Positions 8,519-16,639 of a DNA stretch of 64,000 bases are shown piece after piece. Under the pieces are notes generated by a model. The model was not told the origin of the DNA. It worked only from the letters and a program-made list of their open reading frames with translations, and ran no database searches. The position numbers and the translations under genes were made by a program. Source of the stretch: Prevotella sp. MA2016 (lineage in GTDB: Bacteria; Bacteroidota; Bacteroidia; Bacteroidales; Bacteroidaceae); the NCBI RefSeq assembly GCF_000619825.1, contig NZ_JHUW01000011.1, positions 124,001 to 188,000 on the forward strand, read 5' to 3'. Within the stretch, counting starts at the first letter, position 1, and every line of letters begins with the position of its first letter.

Positions 8519-8526
8519 CAAAAGTA
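8519..8526 (-). promoter_or_regulatory. Promoter -7 box for the minus-strand acyltransferase
   Basis: TACTTTTG on the minus strand, ending 8 nt before the ATG at 8510. With transcription starting about 6-7 nt past the box, the mRNA would be leaderless or nearly so. Confidence 0.6.
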
Positions 8527-8544
8527 CAGAAAAATATTGGAACA

Positions 8545-8576
8545 TTTGTGCATTTCAGCAGAAAATGCTACTTTTG
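8545..8576 (+). promoter_or_regulatory. Promoter for the plus-strand acyltransferase
   Basis: TTTG (8545-8548), a 20-nt spacer, then TACTTTTG (8569-8576): a complete Bacteroidota promoter. The ATG begins 5 nt after the box at 8581, implying a leaderless transcript. Confidence 0.75.
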
Positions 8577-8580
8577 CATC

Positions 8581-9603
8581 ATGAAAGAAAGAATTAACTG
8601 GATAGATTGGGCTAAAGCCTTTTGTATGACGGTAGTGGTGTTCTGCCACCTACCTCAACAGGAAGACACCTTTCATCTGCAGTTTTTAGCATCGGTTATT
8701 CTTTCTACATTCTTCTTTATCTCTGGCTATCTGAAGAAAGAAGAACTTTCAGTAAAAGAGTCAGCCAAGAAATATGGCTATGCCCTCTTAATACCTTACT
8801 TATTATATAATGCACTCTACTACCCTTACTGGTTGGCTAAGTTCTATATTGAGCATGACAGCATAACACTCTCTGACGCCATCAAACCGATAACGGGTAC
8901 ACTATTAGGCCAATTAAACAGCAGTTTCTCCTGCGAGTTGAATGGCGTGACCTGGTTCTTGATTGCACTATTCATGATGCACCTCCTTACAGATGTGCTT
9001 AATCGATACAGACACGGCCAGAAAGTGATGCTGATTATCTCTATCATAACCATGATACTTTATGGTGCAAACAAATATTACCACTATGCCCCATATATTA
9101 CCTATCATGGTTTTATTCGTTGTCTGTGTTTCTTCTTCCTTGGAAATGTTTCCCACCAATGGGAACATTTGAAGACATTAAATCTAGCAAAAGATTTAGC
9201 CATAGGTATCACCACCCTATCGACCTGTCTCATTCTGTTTTATTGGCATATCAACGAGGACATATTCCCCCTTCATATTGCGCTATACTATGTAGTCAAC
9301 CTCATATCAGTCATCGCCTTTATCCACCTAGCAAAGGCACTCAATAGTATCAAGTGCCAACTGATAACACTTATATCTATCGGCACCATGCTCATTTTCG
9401 GCCTACACCGGATGATGATAGGCATCATAGATTTTGGTATAGAGAAGACACTCCATCATCCTAACATCATTTATGATTGGAGCGCATGCCTGATGATAGC
9501 ACTCACCATAGAACTCGTGCTATTACCATTGATTATCTACAGAAGAAGATGGCCTATCCTTTTCGGCAAAGCTGCTCGAAAAGTTCCTTCCATTTTGGCA
9601 TAA
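8581..9603 (+). CDS. Acyltransferase family 3 membrane protein
   Basis: This protein of about 340 residues opens with RINWIDWAKAFCMTVVVFCHL, the first-helix signature of acyltransferase-3 proteins, and has around ten hydrophobic segments, with FFISGYLKKEE and FGLHRMMIG as recognisable later parts. It is the OafA/WecH-like fold used to add acyl groups to glycans at the inner membrane. I choose ATG 8581 because it gives the canonical N-terminus and follows a perfect promoter; the reading frame is open further upstream, but that part overlaps the divergent neighbour. Its 3-prime end runs 50 nt into the convergent GT4 gene at 9554-9603. It belongs by position to the glycan island. Confidence 0.85.
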   Translation: MKERINWIDWAKAFCMTVVVFCHLPQQEDTFHLQFLASVILSTFFFISGYLKKEELSVKESAKKYGYALLIPYLLYNALYYPYWLAKFYIEHDSITLSDAIKPITGTLLGQLNSSFSCELNGVTWFLIALFMMHLLTDVLNRYRHGQKVMLIISIITMILYGANKYYHYAPYITYHGFIRCLCFFFLGNVSHQWEHLKTLNLAKDLAIGITTLSTCLILFYWHINEDIFPLHIALYYVVNLISVIAFIHLAKALNSIKCQLITLISIGTMLIFGLHRMMIGIIDFGIEKTLHHPNIIYDWSACLMIALTIELVLLPLIIYRRRWPILFGKAARKVPSILA

Positions 9604-10648
9604 TAACATCTGCCCGATAACGTTGGGCCGACTCGATGCCAGCTTGCCCCATTTGAATACGTAAATCAGGATTCTCAATCAACTGACAGACACGTTCAGC
9701 GAATGCCTTAACATTCCTATTCTTGATTAAGAAGCCATCGCCCCCATCGGTTATAATCTCTGCTGGCCCATAAGGGCAATCAAATGCTATTACTGGCAAG
9801 CCACAACTCATCGCCTCTGGAAGCACCAAGCCAAAGGGTTCGAAAAGCGAAGTAAGAATCAGTATTGCGCCACAACTATAATGCGCCATCATATCTGAAG
9901 TGGGTTTAAACACACGGATACCTGGTGCATTGATTTCAAAATCGCCATAGACCTCTAGTGTCCAATCCTGATGCTTGGCATAAACCAAAGACCAAATATG
10001 AAGCAAGCTGTTGATATCTTTTTGTTTGTCGTTACGACCAACAAAAACAACCGAATTCTCTGTACGACTATTATTGTTACACCTATCACTAAAATGAACT
10101 ACATTAGGAATGACACACACATGCTGATTATAACAACGCCAATCCCTAGCATCACCAGCAGTCAAAGCGACCACCGCACTTGCTTTTCTAACCTGACGTT
10201 TGAAAGTCCAAACATGAAGTCGGCGAAGCCATCCTGCACCAGCAATCTCCTCTGCCTTACATAATGAATGTGACTCAACCACCAATGGTACATTCCTACG
10301 AACTTTATTCAGAACACCCACGAAATCAAGCTTTACACATACCATCACATCAACTGCTACATGCAAAAGGGTTTCGTGTATTCTTCTCTCTAGTAAACGA
10401 TACAGCTCTCTATTCTTCAACAAGCGTTTGAATCCATGATAAGCATACTGCTGATGCAAACCTATTCCCAGATCAATATGCCTTACCTTATGATGCAACG
10501 GAAAAGGGAAATCATGACGCCCTTGATTAATGGTTAGAAGATAAATATCATAATCACATTCTTCTGCAAGATAATTCATCTTGTCTGCCAGCACCCTTTC
10601 CAGGCCACCCAATACAGCGTAAGCATCTGTTACATATAGCAGTATCAT
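9554..10648 (-). CDS. Glycosyltransferase family 4
   Basis: The 364-residue protein is a GT-B retaining glycosyltransferase. The N-terminal half starts ILLYVTDAYAVLGGLERVLA, and the C-terminal nucleotide-sugar domain keeps VVFVGRNDKQKDINSLL, the acidic EX7E motif as EPFGLVLPE, and EAMSCGLPVIAFDCPYGP. Donor and acceptor are unknown. It is the last gene of a four-gene minus-strand unit (12578, 11553, 10645, 9554), overlapping the preceding GT2 gene by ATGA. It is clearly related to the GT4 genes at 12578 and 17743: all three share a GG/NGVERV-like N-terminus and a following segment of the type FP(L/I)..KV..IDL, suggesting local duplication. Confidence 0.9.
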   Translation of the reverse strand: MILLYVTDAYAVLGGLERVLADKMNYLAEECDYDIYLLTINQGRHDFPFPLHHKVRHIDLGIGLHQQYAYHGFKRLLKNRELYRLLERRIHETLLHVAVDVMVCVKLDFVGVLNKVRRNVPLVVESHSLCKAEEIAGAGWLRRLHVWTFKRQVRKASAVVALTAGDARDWRCYNQHVCVIPNVVHFSDRCNNNSRTENSVVFVGRNDKQKDINSLLHIWSLVYAKHQDWTLEVYGDFEINAPGIRVFKPTSDMMAHYSCGAILILTSLFEPFGLVLPEAMSCGLPVIAFDCPYGPAEIITDGGDGFLIKNRNVKAFAERVCQLIENPDLRIQMGQAGIESAQRYRADVIMPKWKELFEQLCRKG

Positions 10649-11499
10649 CTTTGCTTAACGAGATTATCTTCACTATCCTCATAGTGATCTTTCTTGAAAA
10701 ATATACGCGATAAGCCCTTTCCTTGTATTTTAACATGCTGCACAAAACTCTGCCAAAGTGATTGAGAGCCAATTGTTCCGTAACCAGTAACAGGACGAGC
10801 CTTACGATTATAGAGAAAAGCAATTTTACCAAATGGTTTTAATGACAATGCCAATGAACCATCTTCGCCACGACGAATATCTGTTCTAATTTCAACCTGC
10901 CGTGCATATTCTGCATTAAACGCAAACACCATACCTCGTACACAAAGTTCTGGACGTTTAAAATGCTGGACAAATAAGAACATATCGCGAATCATTTCAA
11001 AAAAGAACAATCCAAATCGGGAATGGTTTTCATCTGGAAAGAAACTCCAGAAGGAACTGACGCACGACACGTCTGGTTTTGCCAACTTGGTCATCATCAA
11101 ATCAACATATTGAGACGGATAAAAAGTGTCTGCATCAACACAAAAATGATATTTGCCACGAGCATGTTCTAACCCACATCTACGAGCAAATCCGGGACTT
11201 TGTTTCTGTTCATTGAAATATGGAAGTCCCAAACGTTGATAGACCCCTTCGGTGCGATCTTTGGAATTATTATTAACTCCCAGTATCTCTATGGGATATT
11301 TGGTCTGGAGTTCACTGAGAGACCACAAACAGGCAGCTAACCTGCGTTCCTCATTATATGCTATCACTACCACAGATACCAAAGGCTCTTGACTCTGTTT
11401 CTGAGCAAGATTGGTTTTGATCTCATCCAGCACAGCGACAGGAATCTCAGCCAAAGATTTACCATATATTGACAGATATTTTTCGTACCAATTAGCCAT
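10645..11499 (-). CDS. Glycosyltransferase family 2
   Basis: This is a GT-A fold inverting glycosyltransferase of about 284 residues. It shows VSVVVIAYNEERRLAACLWSL at the start of the GT2 domain, the NNNSKDRT segment, and YHFCVDADTFYP, a DAD-type metal-binding DXD motif. I start it at ATG 11497-11499 (MANWYEKYLSIYG); the longer in-frame start would lie before the promoter -7 box. Downstream it overlaps the GT4 gene by ATGA. A C-terminal region rich in aromatic residues follows the catalytic domain; no membrane helix is obvious. Substrate unknown. Confidence 0.88.
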   Translation of the reverse strand: MANWYEKYLSIYGKSLAEIPVAVLDEIKTNLAQKQSQEPLVSVVVIAYNEERRLAACLWSLSELQTKYPIEILGVNNNSKDRTEGVYQRLGLPYFNEQKQSPGFARRCGLEHARGKYHFCVDADTFYPSQYVDLMMTKLAKPDVSCVSSFWSFFPDENHSRFGLFFFEMIRDMFLFVQHFKRPELCVRGMVFAFNAEYARQVEIRTDIRRGEDGSLALSLKPFGKIAFLYNRKARPVTGYGTIGSQSLWQSFVQHVKIQGKGLSRIFFKKDHYEDSEDNLVKQR

Positions 11500-11518
11500 A
11501 ATGCATAGGTTTTGTGTG

Positions 11519-11550
11519 CGAAGATACAAACTTTTCTACAAATCTCCAAA
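11519..11550 (-). promoter_or_regulatory. Promoter upstream of the GT2 gene
   Basis: On the minus strand TTTG (11550-11547), 20-nt spacer, then TATCTTCG (11526-11519), one mismatch from TAnnTTTG. It lies in the gap between the two GT2 genes and could split the minus-strand unit. Confidence 0.55.
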
Positions 11551-11552
11551 TT

Positions 11553-12581
11553 TCAGATTAACTTTTTCACTCTACCCATCAGCCATATTGTGGCCACACA
11601 TAATGAAGAAGGCAATTTACCTATCATATATATAAACATATTCTTTAGTCGTGCCTGGCGGAAAGAACAGATCTGCCGCCATGAAGCGGGATGACACATG
11701 ATAGATTTGATCTCTTGATTAGAGAAAAAAGGTGTAATTGCATTCCTGCGTTTCAAAATGGCACAGGCAACGTAAAAATTAGTCATTGCCACAACATAGC
11801 AACGGTTGGGGAAATAGACCTTATCACATAGCATATACGAAGTTTTAACAAGATGCCTATTCGCTTTCACACTCTGCATGACTTCATCTTTTGAAATCCC
11901 TATACGCTCCTGATAATGCGATAAAGAATTACATCTGCAAATATAGTGATAAGTTATATTTGGAAGCAATACTGCACGCGAGACAACAGTTACCAAATCA
12001 AAAGTAAACACAAAATCTTCCCAATAACTAGTATCAATAAACCGCAGATGATGGCTACGTAGAAGTTCTGTCTTTACTATATAATTACAGGCAGATGCCT
12101 GAATACCTGCATATTTCCGATATGCAAAGCTAGCCAACTCATCATCTCCGAAAAATTGCAATGAAGGATATTGATAAACCACTCGGTGCCCAGACATATC
12201 AACTTTCTCGTATGATCCAAAAACCATCTCTGCATCATATTGCCGAATGTTTTGTATCAAAAGTTCTATCGTATTTTCTTCGATCGTATCATCAGAATCC
12301 ATGAAATAGAGATATTCGCCTTTTGCCTCTTCAATAATCTGGTTTCTGGAAGCAGAAACGCCTAGATTCTTCTGATGAGATATAATATGGATATCATCTC
12401 GTCTAGAGTGTTCAGCAATGATATAACTCACCACATCAACTGTTCCATCATCACAGCCATCATCTACCAAGAGAAACTCAATAGACGGATACGACTGAGC
12501 TAAAGCAGACATCAAAGAAGTCTGAATACAACTAACTGAGTTGTATATGGGAATACCTATTGTTACATCATACTGCTTCAT
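11553..12581 (-). CDS. Glycosyltransferase family 2
   Basis: The 342-residue protein has a complete GT2 GT-A domain: VTIGIPIYNSVSCIQTSL, FLLVDDGCDDGT, NLGVSASRNQIIEEAKGEYL and FMDSDDTIEE with the DSDD metal motif. The region after about residue 210 resembles the acceptor-side extension of capsule and LPS GT2 enzymes. Its start overlaps the stop of the upstream GT4 gene by ATGA. It is related in sequence pattern to the plus-strand GT2 at 15582 (shared ASRN/AARNRI..EA.GEY and DSDD blocks and a similar C-terminal tail), pointing to duplication within the island. Sugar specificity cannot be told. Confidence 0.9.
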   Translation of the reverse strand: MKQYDVTIGIPIYNSVSCIQTSLMSALAQSYPSIEFLLVDDGCDDGTVDVVSYIIAEHSRRDDIHIISHQKNLGVSASRNQIIEEAKGEYLYFMDSDDTIEENTIELLIQNIRQYDAEMVFGSYEKVDMSGHRVVYQYPSLQFFGDDELASFAYRKYAGIQASACNYIVKTELLRSHHLRFIDTSYWEDFVFTFDLVTVVSRAVLLPNITYHYICRCNSLSHYQERIGISKDEVMQSVKANRHLVKTSYMLCDKVYFPNRCYVVAMTNFYVACAILKRRNAITPFFSNQEIKSIMCHPASWRQICSFRQARLKNMFIYMIGKLPSSLCVATIWLMGRVKKLI

Positions 12582-13732
12582 CGGTTCTTCAACTCATCAA
12601 ATAATTGTTTCCATTGCTGCCCAATCCTATCGATATCGTATTGAGAAGCTGCAGCTTGTGCATTCATTCCCATTTTACATCGCAGCTCTTGTTCCTTCAT
12701 CAACAGTATAAGTTTTTCTGCCATCAGATTAACATCAAACGGCGGAACAAGGAAGCCATCCACATCATTTGTAATAATAGATCGAGGACCATTCTCACAA
12801 TCAAAAGTTACAACAGGAACGCCACATGCCATCGCTTCGATGATAACAAGCCCAAAACCTTCGAAACGTGAAGGGAGCACAAAAATAGAACTAGCAAGAT
12901 ATTCTTTCTTTACATCAGATACTGGTCCATAAAGATGACAACGATGCGGATCTATGCCTAATTCAGCCATTTGCATTTGATAAGGTTCCTGATTACCATT
13001 GCCATAAATATCCAAAGTCCAGTCTGGCATTTTTTTCTCGATGATTGCCCATGCCTGTAACAACAAGTCATTCCCTTTATCATAGGCATAACGCCCTATT
13101 GACACGACACGCTTAACAGACAAATCACTTTTACCATCTATCCGGAATGGAAGAGCATCAGGTATCTTCACAACATTACAGAGTTCTGGCCAGTCGCCGA
13201 AGGCATTATCCGTCAAGACAACCATTTTATCCAATCGTTTCAGATGCTCTAAAAGATTGTTCATCCAAAACCGAGCAAATAACCTTTTAACCCAATTAGA
13301 GCCTTGCTCATCAAAGTTACGATAATTGGCACGGTTCACGTGTAACTCGCCAATCTTAAAACTTCCATCATTAATCTTGTTAACAAAATTTATCTCTCGT
13401 CGTAATGTCGTAATAACAAAATCTGGACGGATTCTCAACAAATCTGCCTTTAATCTTCTTTTAAATTCATGCTGTTTACGCAGATAGACAAGCACCTTCT
13501 TCCAAAAAGGCAATCTCCACAACTCCTCAAAGTCTAACTCGTAATTAATAACCTCGACGCTGTCAGAAAGTGGAAAAAAACATTTCCTACCCTCTCCTTC
13601 AGTTACAATGATAGTCACATCATAGCCCAAATGCTCAGAAAAGTAGTTCGCTTTTACAGCCACCACTCTCTCAACGCCACCAGCAGAATAAATTGCCGGC
13701 GTGCAGATTACTATCTTGTATCTATTCATCAT
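12578..13732 (-). CDS. Glycosyltransferase family 4
   Basis: The 384-residue GT-B enzyme begins YKIVICTPAIYSAGGVERVV and contains VVSIGRYAYDKGNDLLLQAW, SRFEGFGLVIIEAMACG (acidic EX7E as EGFGLVIIE) and PVVTFDCENGPRSI, all typical of GT4. It is the first gene of the minus-strand glycosyltransferase unit and overlaps the next gene (GT2 at 11553) by ATGA. A TAACTTTG box lies 25 nt upstream of the start. Two adjacent ATG codons are possible starts. It is a paralogue of the GT4 proteins at 9554 and 17743. Substrate unknown. Confidence 0.92.
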   Translation of the reverse strand: MMNRYKIVICTPAIYSAGGVERVVAVKANYFSEHLGYDVTIIVTEGEGRKCFFPLSDSVEVINYELDFEELWRLPFWKKVLVYLRKQHEFKRRLKADLLRIRPDFVITTLRREINFVNKINDGSFKIGELHVNRANYRNFDEQGSNWVKRLFARFWMNNLLEHLKRLDKMVVLTDNAFGDWPELCNVVKIPDALPFRIDGKSDLSVKRVVSIGRYAYDKGNDLLLQAWAIIEKKMPDWTLDIYGNGNQEPYQMQMAELGIDPHRCHLYGPVSDVKKEYLASSIFVLPSRFEGFGLVIIEAMACGVPVVTFDCENGPRSIITNDVDGFLVPPFDVNLMAEKLILLMKEQELRCKMGMNAQAAASQYDIDRIGQQWKQLFDELKNR

Positions 13733-13757
13733 TCATTAATAATTATCTTTTTGAATA

Positions 13758-13765
13758 CAAAGTTA
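13758..13765 (-). promoter_or_regulatory. Promoter -7 box for the minus-strand GT unit
   Basis: TAACTTTG on the minus strand, 25 nt upstream of the GT4 start at 13732. The -33 element is not clear (a TTG lies 17 nt upstream). Confidence 0.55.
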
Positions 13766-13823
13766 CACTAAATCTAATAAAACAACCACAATATTTTGCG
13801 GAAATGTACAATATTTAACAACA

Positions 13824-13846
13824 TTTCCAAATAGAACATTTGGAAA
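13824..13846. repeat. Perfect 9-bp inverted repeat upstream of the GT32 gene
   Basis: TTTCCAAAT (13824-13832), 5-nt spacer, ATTTGGAAA (13838-13846). The right arm contains the TTTG -33 box of the promoter for the GT32 gene. The core TCCAAA/TTTGGA recurs at two other island promoters (20104-20119, 21368-21382). It could be an operator. Confidence 0.7.
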
Positions 13847-13870
13847 AATAATAAAATAAACGTATCTTTG
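13839..13870 (+). promoter_or_regulatory. Promoter for the broken GT32 gene
   Basis: TTTG (13839-13842), 20-nt spacer, TATCTTTG (13863-13870), 15 nt before the ATG at 13886. The promoter is intact although the gene has a stop codon at position 10. Confidence 0.7.
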
Positions 13871-13885
13871 CAAGAAATTATAAAT

Positions 13886-14638
13886 ATGATTCCAAAAATA
13901 ATTCATTATTGCTAGTTAGGAGAAGATGAGTATCCCCCACTAGTCAAGAAGTGCATCCAAAGTTGGAAAGAGAAATTACCTGGATGGGAATTACGTCTTT
14001 GGGACAAATCATGTCTCAAAGAAATTGATGAACCTTGGGTGAAAGAAGCCTATCAGGCCAAAGTGTATTCTCATGCTTCTGACTATATCCGTCTATATGC
14101 CGTGTACAAATATGGTGATTTTTATCTTGATACAGACGTAGAAGTCCTAAAAGACTTTTCTCCTCTCTTAGATTTTGAATATGTTTTGGGGATGGAGAAC
14201 TCAGATAGAAAATATATTGAAGCGGCCACTTTTGGCGCCCAACCAGGCAATGAGTTTCTCCATAAATGTATGAAGTCTTATCATCAACGGCATTTTATCA
14301 AAGAAGATGGATCCTTTGATTATTCTTTCATGATTCCACATATCATGAAACAAAACATTGAAACTATATCTATTTTGGACAAGATATCAGATTTCCAATC
14401 AGCAAGTTCTTCTGTACAAGTTTTCTCATCTATGTTTTTTAGTCCTAAAAATTGCGATACTTCAGAATTCGATCAATTAACTAAAGAAACATTCTCAATA
14501 CACCATTTCAGAGGAAGTTGGTTTCCACTTAACATGAGAATAAATCGCTTTGTTTGGAAACATCTAAGCAACAGACAGGCGCGTTTTATACAAAACATCT
14601 ATCACAATATCAAATCTCTATTATCCAAAAAAAGCTAG
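13886..14638 (+). pseudogene. GT32-type (Gly_transf_sug, DXD) glycosyltransferase with nonsense codon
   Basis: From ATG 13886 the frame reads MIPKIIHYC, then TAG (13913-13915), then continues as LGEDEYPPLVKKC and on to a stop at 14636-14638. In relatives, including the neighbour at 14665 (MIPKIIHLCWLSGD), the codon is TGG for a conserved Trp, so a single G-to-A change explains the stop. Everything after it is intact: a DYIRLYAVYKYGDFYLDTDVEV block with the DTD metal motif and a C-terminal HHFRGSW segment. The first in-frame start after the stop is GTG 14039, which would drop about 50 residues of the fold. The promoter is intact and TAG is used as an ordinary stop elsewhere (gene ending 7500). 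Likely a recent pseudogene or an off-state allele. Confidence 0.88.
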
Positions 14639-14664
14639 TAAGATTACAAATATTTATAATCAAT

Positions 14665-15423
14665 TTATTTAAATTTCCACGGCATAAGGAACAATTCTGC
14701 TTTTCTAACAACATCCCGTCCCAAGAATTTAACAAAATACGCTCTTAGTCGATAATACGCTTTCGCTTTAGGAGAGAACCAGGAGTTTTGATAATGATGA
14801 ATAGCATATGTATAGGGAGTAATCTCTACCTCACGAGAATCGAATACTTTTGGAGAAAAGAATGCATCATTAAACTCTAAAACCTCTTTTTGCATGTCCA
14901 AATTACGTATATTCAGACTATCTTCAAGAGTTAGAACCCGTATTGGTTTTATCTCTTCAATTTGACGAATCATAATATCAGGAACAGTCTGAATATTCAA
15001 ACTTCCATCCTCATTGACAAAAGGACGATCCTGATAATAATCTAAACAAGCCTTTATCCAATCGCAGCCTTTCTCAGCGCCCATAATTGCAGCTTCCGGC
15101 GTTTGAGCTTTCTCTGCACCCATGAAATAGGGCAAATCCAGCAAATCGTCAAAACTCTTTAATACCTCTACATCTGAGTCCAAATATATACCACCATAAT
15201 TATAGAGGGCATAAAATCGAATATAATCTGCAGCGAAAGCATATTTCTTTTTTTCAAATGCTTGACGAACCCAAATGGACGAATTCAGATTAAAACGCTT
15301 CGTATCCCAAAGCATCACCTCATAATCTGGTAGATACTTTTTCCATGTACTAAGACATTTAGCTATCTTTGGGGGATATGGATCACCACTCAGCCAGCAC
15401 AGATGAATAATTTTAGGTATCAT
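14665..15423 (-). CDS. GT32-type glycosyltransferase (Gly_transf_sug, DXD)
   Basis: The product of about 252 residues starts MIPKIIHLCWLSGDPYPP, the standard beginning of capsule-type GT32/OCH1-like transferases, and has AADYIRFYALYNYGGIYLDSDVEV with the DSD metal-binding motif, then MGAEKAQTPEAAIMGAEKG and a C-terminal YAIHHYQNSWF. I chose ATG 15421-15423 because it matches the family start exactly and follows a full promoter; the longer frame adds 46 unlikely residues. It is convergent with the broken paralogue at 13886, with 26 nt between stops. These enzymes usually transfer hexoses in surface polysaccharide synthesis; specificity unknown. Confidence 0.9.
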   Translation of the reverse strand: MIPKIIHLCWLSGDPYPPKIAKCLSTWKKYLPDYEVMLWDTKRFNLNSSIWVRQAFEKKKYAFAADYIRFYALYNYGGIYLDSDVEVLKSFDDLLDLPYFMGAEKAQTPEAAIMGAEKGCDWIKACLDYYQDRPFVNEDGSLNIQTVPDIMIRQIEEIKPIRVLTLEDSLNIRNLDMQKEVLEFNDAFFSPKVFDSREVEITPYTYAIHHYQNSWFSPKAKAYYRLRAYFVKFLGRDVVRKAELFLMPWKFK

Positions 15424-15443
15424 AACTGCTATATTATTTTTTG

Positions 15444-15475
15444 CAAAAATACATAATTTCAAACATACTACCAAA
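15444..15475 (-). promoter_or_regulatory. Promoter for the GT32 gene at 14665
   Basis: On the minus strand TTTG (15475-15472), 20-nt spacer, TATTTTTG (15451-15444), 20 nt before the ATG at 15423. Confidence 0.7.
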
Positions 15476-15522
15476 CAAAGTGCTATGTTTTTGAGAAAAA
15501 AGAATAAAAAAAGTGTGTTTGA

Positions 15523-15554
15523 TTTGCAATTCTGAAAAAAAACACGTATCTTAG
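15523..15554 (+). promoter_or_regulatory. Promoter for the GT2 gene at 15582
   Basis: TTTG (15523-15526), 20-nt spacer, TATCTTAG (15547-15554), one mismatch from TAnnTTTG, 27 nt before the ATG. Confidence 0.6.
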
Positions 15555-15581
15555 CGCACAAATAACAAACAGTTCACAAAG

Positions 15582-16637
15582 ATGGATAGTTACAAATACA
15601 AAGTTACTGTCGGCATGCCTGTTTATGGCGTAGAGAAGTATATCCGAAAGTGCATGCTTTCTGTATTGAATCAAACTTTCAAAGACGATATAGAAATACT
15701 TGCCATTGACGATTGGGGGCCAGATAACTCCATTGAAATCATCAAGGAATTACAAGAGTCACATCCTCGTGGAAAAAATATCAGAATTATCACACAACCA
15801 CAGAATATGGGGTGTTGGGCTGCACGCAATCGCATTTTGGAAGAAGCACAAGGAGAGTACATTTTTCTACTCGACTCAGACGACTACATCTCAGAAGACT
15901 GTATTGAAAAACTATACCTTCAAGCTATAGAGCATAATGCAGAGGCTGTTTATGGCTCAGTAAAACCTGTTAATCCAGAAGGACAATATATAGATATTGG
16001 CCAAGCCTATCTCAACCAGCCTTATTTAGTGATCAACGAGCCTGATGGTTTAGCGAGATTTGCTAATCAGTCGTTACATCCAACATTCAGAGACTATATA
16101 TGGAATACTCTTATAAGACATGATTTCATAGAAAAACATCATATCAGATTCAAGAAGGCCAAATTCTGCGACGATATGATTTGCAGTTGCGACCTTACAC
16201 CATTGGTAAACAGTGCAGTATTGATTACTGACTACACATATTACTATGTGATTAGAGACAACTCTCTTTCGAACTATCAATACCGAAAAGAAATCAAACT
16301 CGATGATATTAAGGAGTTTATAAGAGTGTACTCTTATTTAAAAGACAAATGCAAAGAATTAAAAGATAAGCCATATTTTGAAACCCGATGCACGAAAGGA
16401 ATGATATTGATGTTCTATGCCATTTGTGGTTTTTTAAAGAATAAGGATAGAATTGTTCCAACACTTGAAAACCAAGTAATCAAAGACGCACTCAAGCATC
16501 CGTTGTCAATAAAAGAAATCCTTAGGTTCAAGAAATACAGAATGATTAATATTGCATTCTATCTATTAGGTGTCATTCCTGCATTCATGACAACAAGTAT
16601 TCTCACAACTATTGGAAAGAAAAAAGGTTACATCTAA
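15582..16637 (+). CDS. Glycosyltransferase family 2
   Basis: This 351-residue GT-A enzyme starts YKVTVGMPVYGVEKYIRKCM and shows EILAIDDWGPDNS, NMGCWAARNRILEEAQGEYI and FLLDSDDYISED with the DSDD motif. After residue 200 an extension with DDMICSCDLTPLV and YYYVIRDNSLS resembles that of the GT2 at 11553 (FTFDLVTVV, YHYICRCNSLSHYQ), supporting common origin by duplication. A GT4-like gene follows only 2 nt downstream, so the two form a unit. No membrane anchor is clear. Sugar specificity unknown. Confidence 0.9.
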   Translation: MDSYKYKVTVGMPVYGVEKYIRKCMLSVLNQTFKDDIEILAIDDWGPDNSIEIIKELQESHPRGKNIRIITQPQNMGCWAARNRILEEAQGEYIFLLDSDDYISEDCIEKLYLQAIEHNAEAVYGSVKPVNPEGQYIDIGQAYLNQPYLVINEPDGLARFANQSLHPTFRDYIWNTLIRHDFIEKHHIRFKKAKFCDDMICSCDLTPLVNSAVLITDYTYYYVIRDNSLSNYQYRKEIKLDDIKEFIRVYSYLKDKCKELKDKPYFETRCTKGMILMFYAICGFLKNKDRIVPTLENQVIKDALKHPLSIKEILRFKKYRMINIAFYLLGVIPAFMTTSILTTIGKKKGYI

Positions 16638-16639
16638 AG

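Noticed and set aside
8485..8580. Longer N-terminus for the plus-strand acyltransferase
   Set aside because: It would overlap the divergent gene, lie before the promoter -7 box and add residues absent from the family.
13913..13915. TAG as a recoded sense codon in the GT32 gene
   Set aside because: TAG ends other genes here in the normal way (for example at 7498-7500 and the minus-strand stop at 27349-27351), and no sign of stop-codon reassignment is seen.
15424..15561. 46-residue hydrophobic N-terminal extension on the GT32 protein at 14665
   Set aside because: The family start MIPKIIH is an ATG preceded by a complete promoter; the extension lies upstream of that promoter.
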